Positions 1 through 12,610 of a stretch of DNA of 64,000 nt are shown one piece after another. Position 1 is the first letter of the stretch. Every line of letters begins with the position of its first letter. The notes under the pieces were generated by a model, which saw nothing but the letters and a program-made list of their open reading frames with translations, ran no database searches and was not told the DNA's origin. Origin of the DNA: Sipunculus nudus (Eukaryota; Annelida; Sipuncula; Golfingiida; Sipunculidae); contig CM049306.1 in assembly GCA_026874595.1 (NCBI GenBank), positions 11,615,019-11,679,018 on the forward strand, given 5' to 3'. The translations under genes were made by a program, and so were the position numbers.

Positions 1-1141
1 GCATTAAAGATTGCCATAGCGGGAATGATTTTCTTCCACGGTATCATGGGTTCACCCATGAGAAACTGATGAAGTTGTTTCTACAGAATAAACAATATTT
101 ACAGGAGCTGTTCTAAACTGAAGAAGACCCAATCGATCCAGATGTGTATGTTTATATGATAAGCACAATGTACTGTCCTCTGAAACTCGGACAGCTGAAT
201 TTGTCAGATTTCGACAGCTGACCATATCAGGACCATGTTCCGGTGAGTTGCGCAATCCACAAACATGGTTACCACCAGTCTACCCTGGAAAAATTACAGG
301 AATCATTCAAACCAAATTGAGTACAATATAACAGTCTGTCATCCAACTGCGGACCTGCAGATTTCATTCAGAATGGATGCTTGATTAAAGACGAGGAAGG
401 TAATGATGAATATGACCTTGGGCATGTGAATGACCCGATGAAAGAACTCTTGTCAATTCGAGGGGAACTGCTTGCAAACAAAACTAAATTAACTAATAAA
501 GATAAAGCTGGTCCAAGGAGAATGACAAATGTGGCCCTACGTGGGGTACAATGATTACCAGGGCCTAAAAAGAAGAGGCATAGCATTTCAACGCCAAAGT
601 AAGTTTCTTTGTTCCTCGGTTTACATTATCCTCAAGTTCATCACTTGTGTTAATACTTCTTTTTCAAATAGAAATATTGAGGCTGGGACTTGTAGCATTC
701 ACCTTACAGGTAAATTACAGTTCAATTAGAGGTTTGTAGCCAAAACAAAAAATAAACCCTGGCGGCTTAATGTTTTTGTTATGTCAATAAAATGTTACAG
801 TCAAGCTTAATTTTTTGCACCCAAAATAATGTTCAGCATTCATACACTGTTACAAGGGTAACATTTCTGACAATATTTCTCGAGCTAATATGATTTTCAT
901 CCCTGTTGCTGCTCGAGAGGTTGAAAATACGGGTGAGTGTAGCCAATCTGTCCACCTAATACCATGACCATAGAAGTGTACAATTTTGTTTTTTAAGTTC
1001 AGGAAACTTGAGTGGCAGATGCAAACTGGAAGAAGAACCAATGTCCAGAATGATTTGCTAGATGATAAACAGCCGTTTACTTGGCTGAGAGTTCTCCAAC
1101 CTTCAGACTCAACTTTATGTTGCTGTTCACATAGAACTTAA
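1..1141 (+). pseudogene. Broken 3' end of an unrecognised protein-coding gene (two exons)
   Basis: The frame starting at base 3 reads as protein-like sequence to 598 but has four in-frame stops: TAA at 114, and TGA at 219, 318 and 552. Each could come from CAA or CGA by one C-to-T change. A strong donor (gtaagt) follows base 598 and leaves phase 2. An acceptor (ttaagttcag) ends at 1002, and the downstream piece 1003-1141 continues in exactly the matching phase to a TAA at 1139. The upstream part is acidic and polar; a basic Pro-Lys-Lys-Lys-Arg patch lies near the end of the first exon. I do not recognise the family. An intact gene with further introns hidden among the stops is possible but less likely. 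The 5' part is outside the window. Confidence 0.4.
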
Positions 1142-1281
1142 TGGTCATGTTTGTACACCCGTAAACACACCTGATAGTGTAATTTGTATAAAGCCATGAC
1201 GTTTCATTTACATTGAACATTATTCATAAATGTTTAGTAAAAAAATTTAAATTTTATTCACAAGGAGACTTGTTTCATGTA
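1142..1281. other. Short AT-rich spacer, nothing recognised
   Basis: This 140-base stretch lies between the stop of the broken gene and the left end of the pogo-like element. It could be 3' untranslated sequence of that gene, but no clear AATAAA signal is present. Confidence 0.3.
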
Positions 1282-1422
1282 CAGCAGAACGCCTGCTAAC
1301 GGTCACGCCCCAATAACGGTCAATACGTCTATAACGGTCAGATTTTCCGGTCCAGAATTTTCGACCGTTATATTTCATAATCATTTTTTTGTCAGTTACG
1401 GTCACTCCTCTATTCCGTATTA

Positions 1423-2204
1423 TGCCCTTCTCACACTGGAGTGAAATGACGCGCGCCTAGTGGCGTAAACTTCAACGCCTGTTATCTCACAGTTAGCGCC
1501 GTTTTTTACGCCATGCTAAGTAGTGATGGCGTTGGTTGGGGATTACTGGCGCTAATTTACGTGAGTCAACGTGGGTCAAAACCAAACGCATACCATATGA
1601 TGAAAGGCTATGACTCGCGCTTATAGGCGTTGGCAGGTGTTAATATCAGCATTCGTGATCGTCTGCGCGGGTTCAGGTCGGCGTCTTGCGCTTATACTAC
1701 ATAGTGTCTTTTTGGCTGTTTCCTATTGCTTGCGATGTCATCTGTTTTGCCTGTTGGGTGGGAGGAGTCCTTGGAAACGTTGGACGATGACACGTTGGAG
1801 GATTTAGCTATTTTGGTCATGCTGAGGTGCTTCAGGAAGCGTAAGGCGCGAGTCCAACGTCGTCCCAGGACCTGCTGGGTCAAGCCCTGGCTCACCCGTC
1901 GACATCAGCTTGGAGCATACAATGGCCTGATGGTAGAGCTAGCCGATGAATCAACGGAGGATTACATTGCCTTCCAAATTTTTTAGGCGTTGACCTGCGA
2001 TGATAGGCGTTGACACAAAATAATTGGCGTTGACATGCGCCTATAGGCGCTAAAAGTGAAATTTTTTTAACATTCCCAAAACTTGGCGTAGACCGGAAGA
2101 GTAGTGAGGTGACTGGCGATGACCCGGGTTAACCCCTTGGGATAACCGGCGTTGAAGTTAGCCCCACTAGGCGCGCGTCATTTCACGCCAGTGTGAGAAG
2201 GGCT
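1423..2204 (+). mobile_element. PIF/Harbinger-like non-autonomous element, copy 1
   Basis: Terminal inverted repeats of about 55 bp start TGCCCTTCTCACACTGG and continue through GACGCGCGCCTAGTGG. The element is flanked by TTA on both sides (1420-1422 and 2205-2207), the 3-bp target duplication typical of PIF/Harbinger. The interior repeats the short word GGCGTTGAC many times near both ends. A truncated transposase-like frame lies at 1735-1986. The last base of the right end differs from copy 2. Confidence 0.7.
1735..1986 (+). pseudogene. Harbinger-type transposase, N-terminal fragment (83 codons)
   Basis: The frame starts at ATG 1735 and ends at a TAG near the subterminal repeats. After an acidic lead (residues 10-25) it has an Arg-rich stretch followed by Trp-Val-Lys-Pro-Trp-Leu and Gly-Ala-Tyr, then Leu..Glu-Leu and Phe. 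I recall this layout from the N-terminal segment of HARBI1/PIF transposases that precedes the catalytic domain. The catalytic DDE part is absent, so this is a deletion derivative. In copy 2 the same frame (ATG 2647) is broken by an extra base just after the shared Val-Met-Leu. Confidence 0.5.
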
Positions 2205-2251
2205 TTACGGCCAGGTTTCTCGGTCCAACAGGCCGGGAAACGCCTCACTTA

Positions 2252-3080
2252 TGCCCTTCTCACACTGGCGTACGTGAAATGACGCGCGCCTAGTGGCGTT
2301 AACTTCAACGCCTGTTATCTCACAGTTAGGGCCGTTTTATACGCCATGCAAAGTAGTATTAGCGTTGGTTGGGGATGACTGGCGCTAATTTACGTGAGTC
2401 AACGTGGGTCAAAGCCAAAATTTGCGCCAGTCATCGCATAATATGGCGTTGATCCACGTTGACTCGCGTTGTTTATTAACGCAAGCAAACGCCTGTCAAC
2501 GCATACCATAAGATGACAGCCTATGACTGGCGTTGGCAGGGGTTAACATTAGCGCTCGCGCATGCGCGATCATCTGCGCGGGTTCAGATCGGCGTCTGGC
2601 GCTTATACTACATAGTGTCTTTTGGCTGTTTCCTATTGCTTGCGATGTCATCTGTTTTGCCTGTTGGGTGGGAGGAGTCCTTGGACACGTTGGACGATGA
2701 CACGTTGGGGGATTTAGCTATTATGGTCATGCTGCAGGTGCTTCAGGAAGCGCAAGGCGCGAGACTAACGTCGTCCCAGGACCTGCTGGGTCAAATGCTG
2801 GTTCACCCTTCGACATCAGCTTGGAGCATACGATGGCTTGATGGTAGAGCTATTTTCCCGCCAAATTTTTTAGGCGTTGACCTGCGATGATAGGCGATGA
2901 CACAAAATAATTGGCGTTGACATGCGCCTATAAGTGCTTAAAGTGAAAATTTTTTAACATTCCCAAAACTTGACGGAGACCGGAAGAGTAGTGAGGTTAC
3001 TGGCGATGACCCGGGTTATAACCGGCGTTGAAGTTAGCGCCACAAGGCCCGCGTCATTTCACGCCAGTGTTAGAAGGGCA
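2252..3080 (+). mobile_element. PIF/Harbinger-like non-autonomous element, copy 2
   Basis: The ends are TGCCCTTCT at the left and AGAAGGGCA at the right, exact inverse complements, with TTA on each side (2249-2251 and 3081-3083). It has the same orientation as copy 1, 47 bases downstream of it, and both copies lie inside the pogo-like element. The open frame that covers 2513-2890 is a mixture: it follows the transposase fragment to about 2732, then leaves the frame through a one-base insertion. Confidence 0.7.
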
Positions 3081-3186
3081 TTACGGTCAGGGGCATGGAC
3101 TCCGTGACATGGGCTCAACAAATCGAGCGGCCACTTCTGACCTCAATATCATTACACAAGTGTCCGCTCTCAAATATTCCTGTCTG

Positions 3187-3372
3187 TTAATGAGTGCCTG
3201 GATAAAGGTAATCACTCGTCCGTGATGGAGTTGTTTGACACGTAGCCAGCGTCGCACTACCCCACTCAGCCTCATTAGTATGCACAATAGTAATCAAGAT
3301 CATGATGAAATTGTGGACTCGAAAGTGTGTAACAAACAGTCTTCAATAACTGCTTTCATTAACCAGATGTAA
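3187..3372 (+). pseudogene. Decayed pogo-like transposase C-terminal remnant
   Basis: Two overlapping frames of coding character run into a TAA at 3370. The last residues have a Lys-Gln-Ser-Ser-Ile-Thr-Ala-Phe pattern, resembling the tail I recall for Tigger/pogo transposases (Gln-Thr-Ser-Ile-Thr-Asp-Phe-Phe type). A TGA at 3223 and a frame change show decay. No DDE catalytic region can be recognised; it was probably lost before the Harbinger insertions. Confidence 0.35.
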
Positions 3373-4529
3373 AGAGTGTATTTTGTGAATGTTCACAAAT
3401 TTCTGCTGATACTTCAGCGCTATTAGAATGCTTTGATGGATACAAAGAGCTTCTCAACATTTGTACAAATATTATGGATATACAATCTTTTTAGTAACTC
3501 AATATCAACCACTGTATTTGTATATATTGTTGGTAATTGTTATAAATAGGGTTGACGTGATTGTAAATATTTTTTTTAATTGATAACAGTTATTATACTA
3601 GTACTCTGTATATACGTTTATTGTGTTGTTTGTAATAAATATTTGAACTTGGTTTCGTGTTACATTTTAACCCCCCTATCCTGGTCAAGTCCTGTATAAC
3701 GGCCACTCCTGTATTAAGACCACTTTCATCCAGTCCCGGTGGTGACCGTAATACAGGCGTTCTACTGTACAGCATTTCAGAAAAACAGATTATTCCTTAT
3801 GGATTTCTTTAAACATTTTCATTACTGTGGGTTCATAATATTTGGTTACCTGTTCACGTAGCTTAGCTGGAGGATTTAATCATATTCAGGTCTATTTGTT
3901 TTAGATAGAGATAGGAAGTCCTTTAACATATCCATCTAATGCAAATATATGTGGCTATGTTTATTCGAAAAATTGTTGGTTATGGCTTTTGAGATAAAAC
4001 CTGACGGGCATAAAACAACCTTAGTCCTTTCACTGTGTGAACACGTCGGTCTAAAGCACAGATGAACATCACTTTAACACATAGAGCATTTGTATAGTTC
4101 CTAGAATTATTAAAAAAATAAGATCCTCCAATATTTTGAATCCTTTATTCATCAGACAGAGGTCATATTTTATAATATACTAATCATATAAGGTGTTCTT
4201 CAGTTACTTGAAATAATACAAAGTATTGTTTGATTGTGTTACATGCACCTGTGGATCACCTCAAAGAGGTTTTATTTTCTTTTATATTATCAATTCTTGC
4301 AAATGTCATATTCTGTTTAATGACAAGTCTTTGTGGTTATGTATAAATGTAATTATAAGTTTTTCCATCGTGATGCATTGTGTGTTCATCTAAGAGAGAT
4401 CAAGCTTATACATTGTTAAACATTATACTATATATGTATGATTCTGTGGAAGTTTAGGTATTAGAAATAATATGGTAATCATATTTTTATGAAACATCGT
4501 TCCTCAGCAAGTGTTGTTACAAATATTTC

Positions 4530-4535
<6 letters not shown>

Positions 4536-4580
<45 letters not shown>
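4536..4580. repeat. (TA)n microsatellite
   Basis: An uninterrupted run of TA dinucleotides in the intergenic region. Confidence 0.9.
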
Positions 4581-4584
<4 letters not shown>

Positions 4585-6882
4585 TTGAATATATCATATG
4601 AATTTTATATATTTTTAAATATATATTTTAAATTAATTAGGTATCTTGCTAATAGAGAACAATATGTGAAACCTTTTTAATTCTTTAATAAATTTTTAAA
4701 TCAATGACCACTTCTTTTATCTACACAACGGTTTAAAGAAACTTCATTTGGTACAAGAAACATTATCCAATGAGGATACAAAGCCCCTCATTGAAGTTCG
4801 TTGGATAATATTACAGGCTCGTCCATTTCAACAAGTTTCTTGATTTATATTGTGTATCTTCTTTAAGGCAAACTATATAACAGTTTTGTAGCATCAAATA
4901 CGTGTAATATTCATTAACATATTAATATATACATGTATATAAAAATGTATGAATATGTATGTAACATATATTTCATATATTTTTTCCGAAAAGCCATCAT
5001 TTTTTTTTGTTAATTCATTATCCTTTGTGGACTCTTGTATTCTTGAGCTTGCACAGGGGGAATGGTTATGAAATACGTTTAACACATCAGCACAGTTCTT
5101 CAATGCTGAGTTGCCTGCTGTCAAAGCAGTCGCTCCAGCGTACCATGCATGTCACTGCAAGAAGTCCCCCGTTCAGGGGAAACTAATGAGCTGCTGTCCC
5201 GAAGGGCTGATATAAAAGACTGGGGTAGAGCGAGGGTGTATTCAAAATAAGCGCTGAGCTGGGTTTGGACGGTGGGGAATATAAATATATATACTGTGGT
5301 TGCCTTCTTATTTGCGGTGGCTTCAAATTCGCGTTATTCGCGGATGCCCTGTAACCGATAAATTGAAACCACGCAAATTTTTATACAAACCAGGCCATGA
5401 GCATAAACTATAGAAACTGCCGATATTCTTGATTAATCTTCAGCCACGTAGTAATGTCCATCGAGCCTGGTGTATTTACTTTAACTTGAATTGATTCAGG
5501 GAGAATAACGGGGGCCATTTATAATTATATCGTTTTGCTTTGATGCGAAAACCATGACCTTTTGCATTTTTCCTGCTGCCCAGCACGTTGGAATATACAC
5601 CGAAAGGGGGTGGGTGTGGGAGAAGGGTTTTGAAGAAAAGAAACCTGAAATATGCATTTTCAATGCAGTATTTTGAAAAAGTTCTTGCTTTTAATCACAT
5701 GCTGCACCAAAAAAATAAAATTACCAAATCCAGTGTAAGATATTGAATTTACCGAAACATGTGTGCCAAATTTTCAACTTACATGAAATTTAAGGTGTAA
5801 TTATCAAATAAATATCATACCATGAACAATTAATTGACACAAAACTGACCTGATTTCAGTTATATAAAATTACACATTAAACAATACAAAAAAAATTATA
5901 TTCCAAAGCAGACCTTGCATGAATTGCATTATATTACATAATTCTGGCCTTATTACACACTAAATTAAGAAATTTTATCCGACCGGCTCCAAAGCCTATG
6001 TATGATTATATATCTGGTCCTGTGTACACGTCTGAACTGAAAAAAAGGTCAAAAACTGGTCCGGCTGATGTACTGTTTCTCCTTTTCTTCTGAGGCGGGA
6101 GGGTGATTAACGTGGCCTTGTCGGATCACAGGGTTGAACGTGGATCAGTATCACCTATATCATTCTAATTATATACACCCATCAAGGACTGTGCAGAGTT
6201 ATCTCTCAGCCACAGCATCCCCTGTAAATGATACCAGGAAATGTCTATATACATCCTGTACCTCACATACGTTACTCATCACCGGCCACTAACGGGACAA
6301 TCTTAGGTCGAGTTCGTTCTGGATGACTCGATTAGAGATTTCCATTGTCCAAGTTCAAAAATGTCATTTAGGTATACGTCAAGTTGATATTTTGGATGAT
6401 ATTTTTCTGTACCAATTGGTCCACATGCCCTCTGTATTTATCTGTCCGTTCCTTGGTTGCCTGTGTGTATAATATCTAAAAATGGTATGGTTGGATTTCT
6501 ATATGCAAGTAAATGATGAAGTGCGTCTTAATCAGTGTGTATAAATTCAGAAGGTGGTACAGGGATAAGGAGAATCAATTTTGTTTGTTTTTTTTTTACG
6601 TTTTTCATTATACAATCTACAGTCACTGGTGCTGCTATTCAGGTGATGTACCTGCATTTTTAGGCAGGGAATTTAAATGGTATATCTCATTTTATTTTGA
6701 AGAGTTAATTTTAATAAATAAGATTGCATATATACTGTCAGTGTTCTGGTTTGATTCGTCAGAACGAATGTATACAGAGATAAAAGCTTTAATATAATAA
6801 TGTAGAATGATAAAGTCTCCCATGATTAACTGCGCACGCAAAACATTTTGACAGTATATCTAGCCATGCAGTATGCCCTGAT

Positions 6883-6883
6883 A

Positions 6884-6951
<68 letters not shown>
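6883..6951. repeat. (TA)n microsatellite
   Basis: About 34 uninterrupted TA units, the longest such run in the window. Confidence 0.9.
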
Positions 6952-6955
<4 letters not shown>

Positions 6956-8196
6956 TATACATCACTATATATCACTTTATATCAAGGTTCCTTGACCCTG
7001 GAAAAATTATGCATTTTGTAAATTTTAAATCATGTACCACGGCATGTTCCAGTGGTTGCATGCTTACGTATAGGGGCCTATTTCAAGAAAATATTATTAA
7101 TACTTGGTTACTGCGTTAAATCTTAGATTTTAGCTTAAGTAATATTATAGTGAACGAAAATTCATGACTGATGGAATATTCAAGCATCTATTTACAGATA
7201 AAATCAAAGCTCTCTGAATATTTCATGATTAATTAAGCCTAAATAAAATTTAACTAACACCTTAATTAGGCCTGTAGGGGGCTCACCACATAACACATCA
7301 GAAAGCACAAGATGTGCATGAACAGTACTAATGAAACCTAACGACACGGTAAAGCTTAATTACAAAAAGAATCACTGACAAAATCAAATGAAGTTACAGT
7401 GACATGACATAGCCTATAGGTCCAATGATATTCTTAGAACTAATAAAGTTCTTCATGTTTCTTCTATTTAGCAAAGTTGAGTAAATTTCTCTCGCATTCC
7501 TGCCGGGATTTTGTTTTCTCTGGTTTTACTATACATTTAATAGGAAATTACTATAGGCCAATATTTATGCATTCTATATTAATTTAAATGCACTCTGAAT
7601 ATACCCAGGCTCGGCCCATTGAAAGTTCTAAGGTATATAGATAGCTAGGCCTATATAGGCCTAGGCCTATTGGCAGTTTGCAATGTTCCGGTAGGTTCAT
7701 ATTTCAAAATGTTAATATACATCTCGGTTTTCAGTCCTATCTGGAACAGTTAGGCCCTACTGTACGTATGGATTCATATGAAGTTTTATTTTTTATCGGG
7801 AACACAGATCAGAAGTGTTGATTTTATCACTGACATAATTCAAAAGGAACGAAATAGTGAAGCGGTATGGCGTAGCATATCTTTATTGTAACAGCTTTCC
7901 TGTCAGCTGATATGCTTTCTTGAACCAAGTGCGGCATACATGTGTATCCATAATTTGAGCCCTCGTTCAAGAAAATCTTCGCCGTGGCACACAACGGAAA
8001 TATTTCCTGGTATACTAGGGACCACGAGCTGCTGTTTGAGCCTGATTAGATTCAAATTTCGTATATCCGCTGGCCGTTTTATCAAACACAAGCCGCATGA
8101 CAGACGCTGCTCTGAAAACCTGCGCAGCGGACAGCCCGCGAAGGGTGGTCAGTCGGCTGCCGTGGAAACAGTAAGCAGTTCGACCACAGTACCAAA

Positions 8197-8503
8197 ATGC
8201 AGGTACAGGCTGTCTTCTTAGCAGTGGTAACTATCGCTGTCACGGTGTTGGAAGTGAAAGCCCAAAACTTTTGCAACAGAACACGTCTGGTGTCGCACAA
8301 AACACTTTGTAGACCATGTGTGTCGACAATGAACCGCTGTCCACCGCGCTACTACAAGAAGACTTCCGGCCAGGGTTTGAGGGATTGCAAGTATTTACAG
8401 AAAACTGGCAGGCAACTTTGGGTACCGGGATGTCGACATATATGTGAACGAAGAATTGTTGATAGGCAATGCTGTAAAGGATACTGGGGGCGGTTGTGTT
8501 TAG
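8197..8503 (+). CDS. STAB-like: Stabilin-like exon 1: signal peptide and Cys-rich module
   Basis: The ATG at 8197 sits in a good context (ccaaaATGc) and opens a classic signal peptide: a hydrophobic core at residues 4-18, with probable cleavage after Val-Lys-Ala (22). The mature part starts Gln-Asn-Phe-Cys and has ten or more cysteines ending in Cys-Cys-Lys-Gly-Tyr-Trp-Gly, the module that opens each EGF cluster of stabilins. The donor is gtaagt and the exon ends in phase 1. Exon 18 begins the same kind of module again. Confidence 0.85.
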
Positions 8504-8705
8504 GTAAGTAAAAATCTAAAAATTACGCCGTCATTGAAGTTGTTTGACGAAGTGACTCTTGAAACCTGGATATCACCGATATAGGTCTATAGATAACCAT
8601 GTAGCCACCAAGGGTGACTAAAATGTTAGATGTATCTAAAAGTAGGGCCTACATTGTAGTCACCACCCCATGTAGGCCAATGCACATGGGTGGGATTCTA
8701 ATAGA

Positions 8706-8917
8706 AGCAGATCCAGGGGAGGGTCCAGGAGGTCCAGACCCCCCCCCCCCCCCTCTTTTTCAGGTGCCGCAACTTTTTTTTTTTATAGATTTTCAGCCCA
8801 GATTTTGCGGCTTGGACCCCCCCCCCCCTTTTCCATACCTGGGGACCTTTTTTTCGATTTACTCATTAGTCTCCCTGGGTTGCACCCACCCTTTTTCAAA
8901 TCTTGGATCTGCCCCTG
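8706..8917. repeat. Short MITE-like element with GCAGATCCA ends
   Basis: The ends carry inverse-complement words (GCAGATCCA at the left, TGGATCTGC at the right), with two poly-C tracts and a poly-T tract inside. A related copy in reverse orientation lies at 15126-15262, so this is a dispersed family. Confidence 0.5.
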
Positions 8918-9666
8918 TCTAAGCTAAGTATGATCTGTCTCTATAAAAGTGAGAAAACCCCTCAGTAACTCTGGTACCGATGTCTCATTTTTTAAAGACA
9001 AAATTCAGTTATGATAAACTAATTGCATAAATTCATTGTCTGTAACCCTTAAAAAACAGGACCATTACACAAAGCATTGACTAGCTACTTATAAATTCTA
9101 AGTGGGTCTTTCCAGACAAATGATGAATTTTAGGGTAGCAACTTTTTATAAAAATGAACGATCACCAATAAAGCTTTGGTGTACTTTATTATAAAAAGAA
9201 GGAAGTGGCTAAACAGCCGGCACCCTTCCTAAAAAGAAAGTATTTCTGAACAGGAGAGGATGTTTTGCCATGATAGATATACTTTGACTTTCAGATATTG
9301 ATACTTTAAAATGGAAAGAACATAAAAATCATGTTCACTAGGTTATGACAAGAAAACCTGTGTGATGCGTCTAAGAAAAGCTTGCTGACACTTGAACTTT
9401 TATTAACAGGTAAGGCAGGAGTCCCTTTTTCTGAAATTACATCTAAGTGTCTTAAGAATATATCCTATATATAGAAATATGGTGCTTTTAAGCCTGTATT
9501 TGATTTTCTGAGCTAAAAATAAGTTTTGTAATCAACAAAATTACCGTTAACTGTTAAAATAAAATTTTGAATTTATTTTCTGTAATAAGGTCCTTATTTG
9601 TGCATATTAACATACTCACAATATTAACTAAATACCAAAATTTACAGAATTTTCCCATTTTAGTGA

Positions 9667-9727
9667 CAGTAACTTAGTGGAAACTTGGTAACAGAGCAGA
9701 AACATCAACATTTCCACTAAGTTACTG
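9667..9727. repeat. Perfect 17-bp inverted repeat (27-bp loop)
   Basis: CAGTAACTTAGTGGAAA at 9667-9683 is exactly inverse-complemented at 9711-9727. Shorter relatives of the same word occur at about 9908-9918 and 10631-10645, so a decayed repeat may cover 9600-10700 in intron 1. Confidence 0.6.
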
Positions 9728-12348
9728 ATGTTGTCATACATGCAGAACCCAACAAGGGGTGGATACAGGATGTTAGAATAGGGGGGTGCAGGAGCTCGAG
9801 GAAAAACCCCTCCCATAGTTTAGAAACATTCTGAAAATGTAGGCTATAATGGCATAAACTGATGCAGTTTTAAACACAGCATGATGCATGTCTTCTAGGT
9901 TACCTTGATGTACACTAAGTTACCAGCAGTTACCTCTGAACCTCAAATGGTTGGATATTGTTAAGTAAATCCATGTAACATGTAATGAATGGAACTGTAA
10001 TAGTACAAGGAGAGGGTTTCTAAAATCTACTAGTATTAAATGTTATACATGTACCTCTGTTAGCACGAAGAACCGTACCTCTCCTTCTGCTATGTTCAAG
10101 TTACCAAAATTGTCTTCTCTTACACTGAAAAAGTAACAACTAACATAGCAGACGGTCACATTGTAGACATTTTTTTTCCAAATATCATGTTTCATTGGAT
10201 TCCTGGTAGGCTCATTTACTGAACTACAGTCCTAAATTGCTTTTGCAGAAATCTCACTTTTCTTTAGTAGGCTTTACAAGATAATTCCATCTGCATGAGT
10301 CTAACAACACCTGGTACACTCTTCTGATCTTGTTCAAGTCCTTCAGGAACTTCTACATTAAGACCAAATATGTAGCTTCCACATTTCTTTTTATTCATAA
10401 ATACTTTATGTGCCACCTTGTGACTATCCAGTCAGGGTAACGTAATGGACATAACCATGAGGGACAAAGAGTTAAATCTCAGTAACTCAAATAATTTTTA
10501 GAGTTCATTACTCACAAATGGTTGCTTTCACAGGGGACACTGTGATCTTCCCAGGAAAGGGCAACACAATATAAGGATACCAATATTTTTCAGTGTAGGA
10601 ATACATGCAAATAATTTTACAGTTGTTGGGACAATAACTTAGTGGACATTTCAGAGGCATTTTTCACATATCTTTTGCTGTAAAATCAAATAAAATCACT
10701 AAAATCTGAGAATGTCTTGGTGGCGCTTTACCAAAGGTCATTCATATTATACACTTTATTCAGGCAGAGAGAATATAAGTATATATGAATTTATATAAGG
10801 GCCCAGGATGCAATTTATTGAAAATGTTCATTATTTGTCTGGAATGACCCAACTGCTTCTGTCATGGCAGTATGAGCAGTACAAACTGTCTTCTTAGACC
10901 AAAATACACGTTTACTAAAGTAAAATGCACTTACATTTGCCAATATGTTGCAGTTGCATTGAAAATAAAATACTTTTGCCATGGTGAAAAGTTTTAATGT
11001 CATCCCATCCGTGAAACTGAAAATGAAACTCACTTTTTCAAGAAAAATATGATTGCATCGTGGTCAAACACCACTTATATCTATATATTGGGAAGTGACG
11101 AAACAGTGGTCCGTTCACAGTGCAAGATGTTTCCTTGCTGCAGGCAGCTAATATCCATGAAGAAAATGTAAGCAGGTTTGTAAAGGAAAATTGAATCAAT
11201 CTGAAGTTAATAATTTTGGTGTAAATTGTCAAGGCAATCATATTTAAGAAGGCCTATATGTTTATAACTTAATTTTTTTATAGTGGCCTATATTGTAACC
11301 AGATGATGCAATGGGACTCTGAGAGCACTTGTAGTGCCTCCAGTTTGAAGCGAATGGACCCCTCTACAAGAGACCTAGAAAATGGAAGGGGTCGGGGGTG
11401 ATAGAGCTGTACTGATGATAAAGAGTTGATGATATTTCACATTCTGACTAATTTTCTGACTTTACATTTAAAGCTGAGTCTTGAGTATGATATATATTTC
11501 TTAGGCTGGTGATATATATTTTAGGCGGGTTTGGACAGGTGGCTGCGTCCACCTGTCCAAAATAGAACTGAGGTATAGGTGTCGGGTATTTTTCCCCCGT
11601 ATCCTGCAGTTTCAATAAATGTTTGAATTTTAGCAATAAGATGAGGCATATTAAAGTACTTTCCAGCATCAGTTTCAAGGAAATGGCTATACTGTTGGCA
11701 ATGCCAGCTCTTTAAATAGTCTTCAGACTAAACTTCAGGTAGGATAAATTTACCTTGCAGCAGTTTTGATTACAGGCTTAACTGGTGGGACAGATTTCAA
11801 GTAATTTTACTAGCATATTATAACAACATATACCATTGATTATAATCAAAATCCTGATAGATTTTCAAGATCCTGCATGCATGGTAGGAGCTGAATGTTG
11901 AACCAACAATGAAGTCATGTGACACCCTTAACCTCTGCAGATTTATAATAATGTATGCAACAACTATGCTGGATACTTTGAAACTGAACTGAACTTGACC
12001 AGCATATCAGCTGTTTCTACACTGTTATGCTTGTTAGCAAACTTACAGCTGGTGTTATTTGTGATTAAAACAGATGATCAGGAGATGATCAATGAGAATC
12101 AAAATTGATGAGATTCAAAACATCAAAGGATAAGCAGATTACTTGATAAAAGATGATCAAAAGGGGTGCGCAATATTATCGATAGATTTGTATATTGTTA
12201 AAACGGTGATTCACATATTATGAATTGCAGTATCATTTTCAATCATTGATATTTTTTTGTATAAATATTTGTCAAACATGACTGAAACTGATTTATTTTG
12301 TAAGGTTTCTTCAACAAATTTATACATCTAAATGTGTTAATATAACTA

Positions 12349-12610
12349 TGAAAGGCTGAAAGTATCATTGCTGTGTTATAATTGCTATGTTAATTCATGT
12401 ATTATAATAAAATTATTGTTAAAACACGGAATTAATGAAAGGCTGAAAGCATCACTGCTGTGTTATAATTTCTATGTTACCGGTAATACATGTATTATAA
12501 TAATATTATTGTTAAAATAATGAATTAATGAGAGCTGAAAGTAACACTGTTGTGATATAATTGTAAGGTTAATATTATAATAATAGTATTGTTACAATAA
12601 TGAATAAATA
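12349..12610. repeat. Tandem repeat, about 90-bp unit, three copies
   Basis: Units begin GAAAGGCTGAAAG (12349, 12437) and GAGAGCTGAAAG (about 12530), followed by a shared tail rich in TATTATAATAA. The third copy is the most diverged. Confidence 0.75.

Larger units (their letters stand above)
1282..3767 (+). mobile_element. pogo/Tigger-like DNA transposon, broken, with nested insertions
   Basis: The left end reads CAGCAGAACGCCTG and the right end, read inward on the other strand, CAGTAGAACGCCTG. About 26 of the first 30 bases match between the ends, including a shared ACGGTCAC. Both ends are bordered by TA (1280-1281 and 3768-3769), the target duplication expected of the Tc1/mariner-pogo superfamily, and ends beginning CAGT are typical of Tigger/pogo elements. 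Several ACGGTCA subterminal repeats follow the left end. Two Harbinger-like elements are inserted inside. The right part, about 3187-3372, holds decayed coding sequence consistent with a transposase C terminus. Without the insertions the element would be about 870 bp, so it was already internally deleted. Confidence 0.65.
3770..8196. other. Intergenic region upstream of the stabilin-like gene
   Basis: This is AT-rich DNA without a supported gene. It contains (TA)n runs near 4536-4580 and 6883-6951. A small imperfect inverted pair lies at 5313-5391 (ATTTGCGGTGG against CCACGCAAAT). Overlapping AGGCCTA palindromes occur near 7650-7672. The 94-codon open frame at 6513 has composition expected of random AT-rich DNA. 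The stretch immediately before 8197 is richer in GC (about 8080-8190) and is the likely 5' UTR and core promoter. No TATA box is obvious there. Confidence 0.5.

Noticed and set aside
6513-6797. 94-codon open frame upstream of the receptor gene
   Set aside because: AT-driven composition, no recognisable motif, no splice or promoter context.
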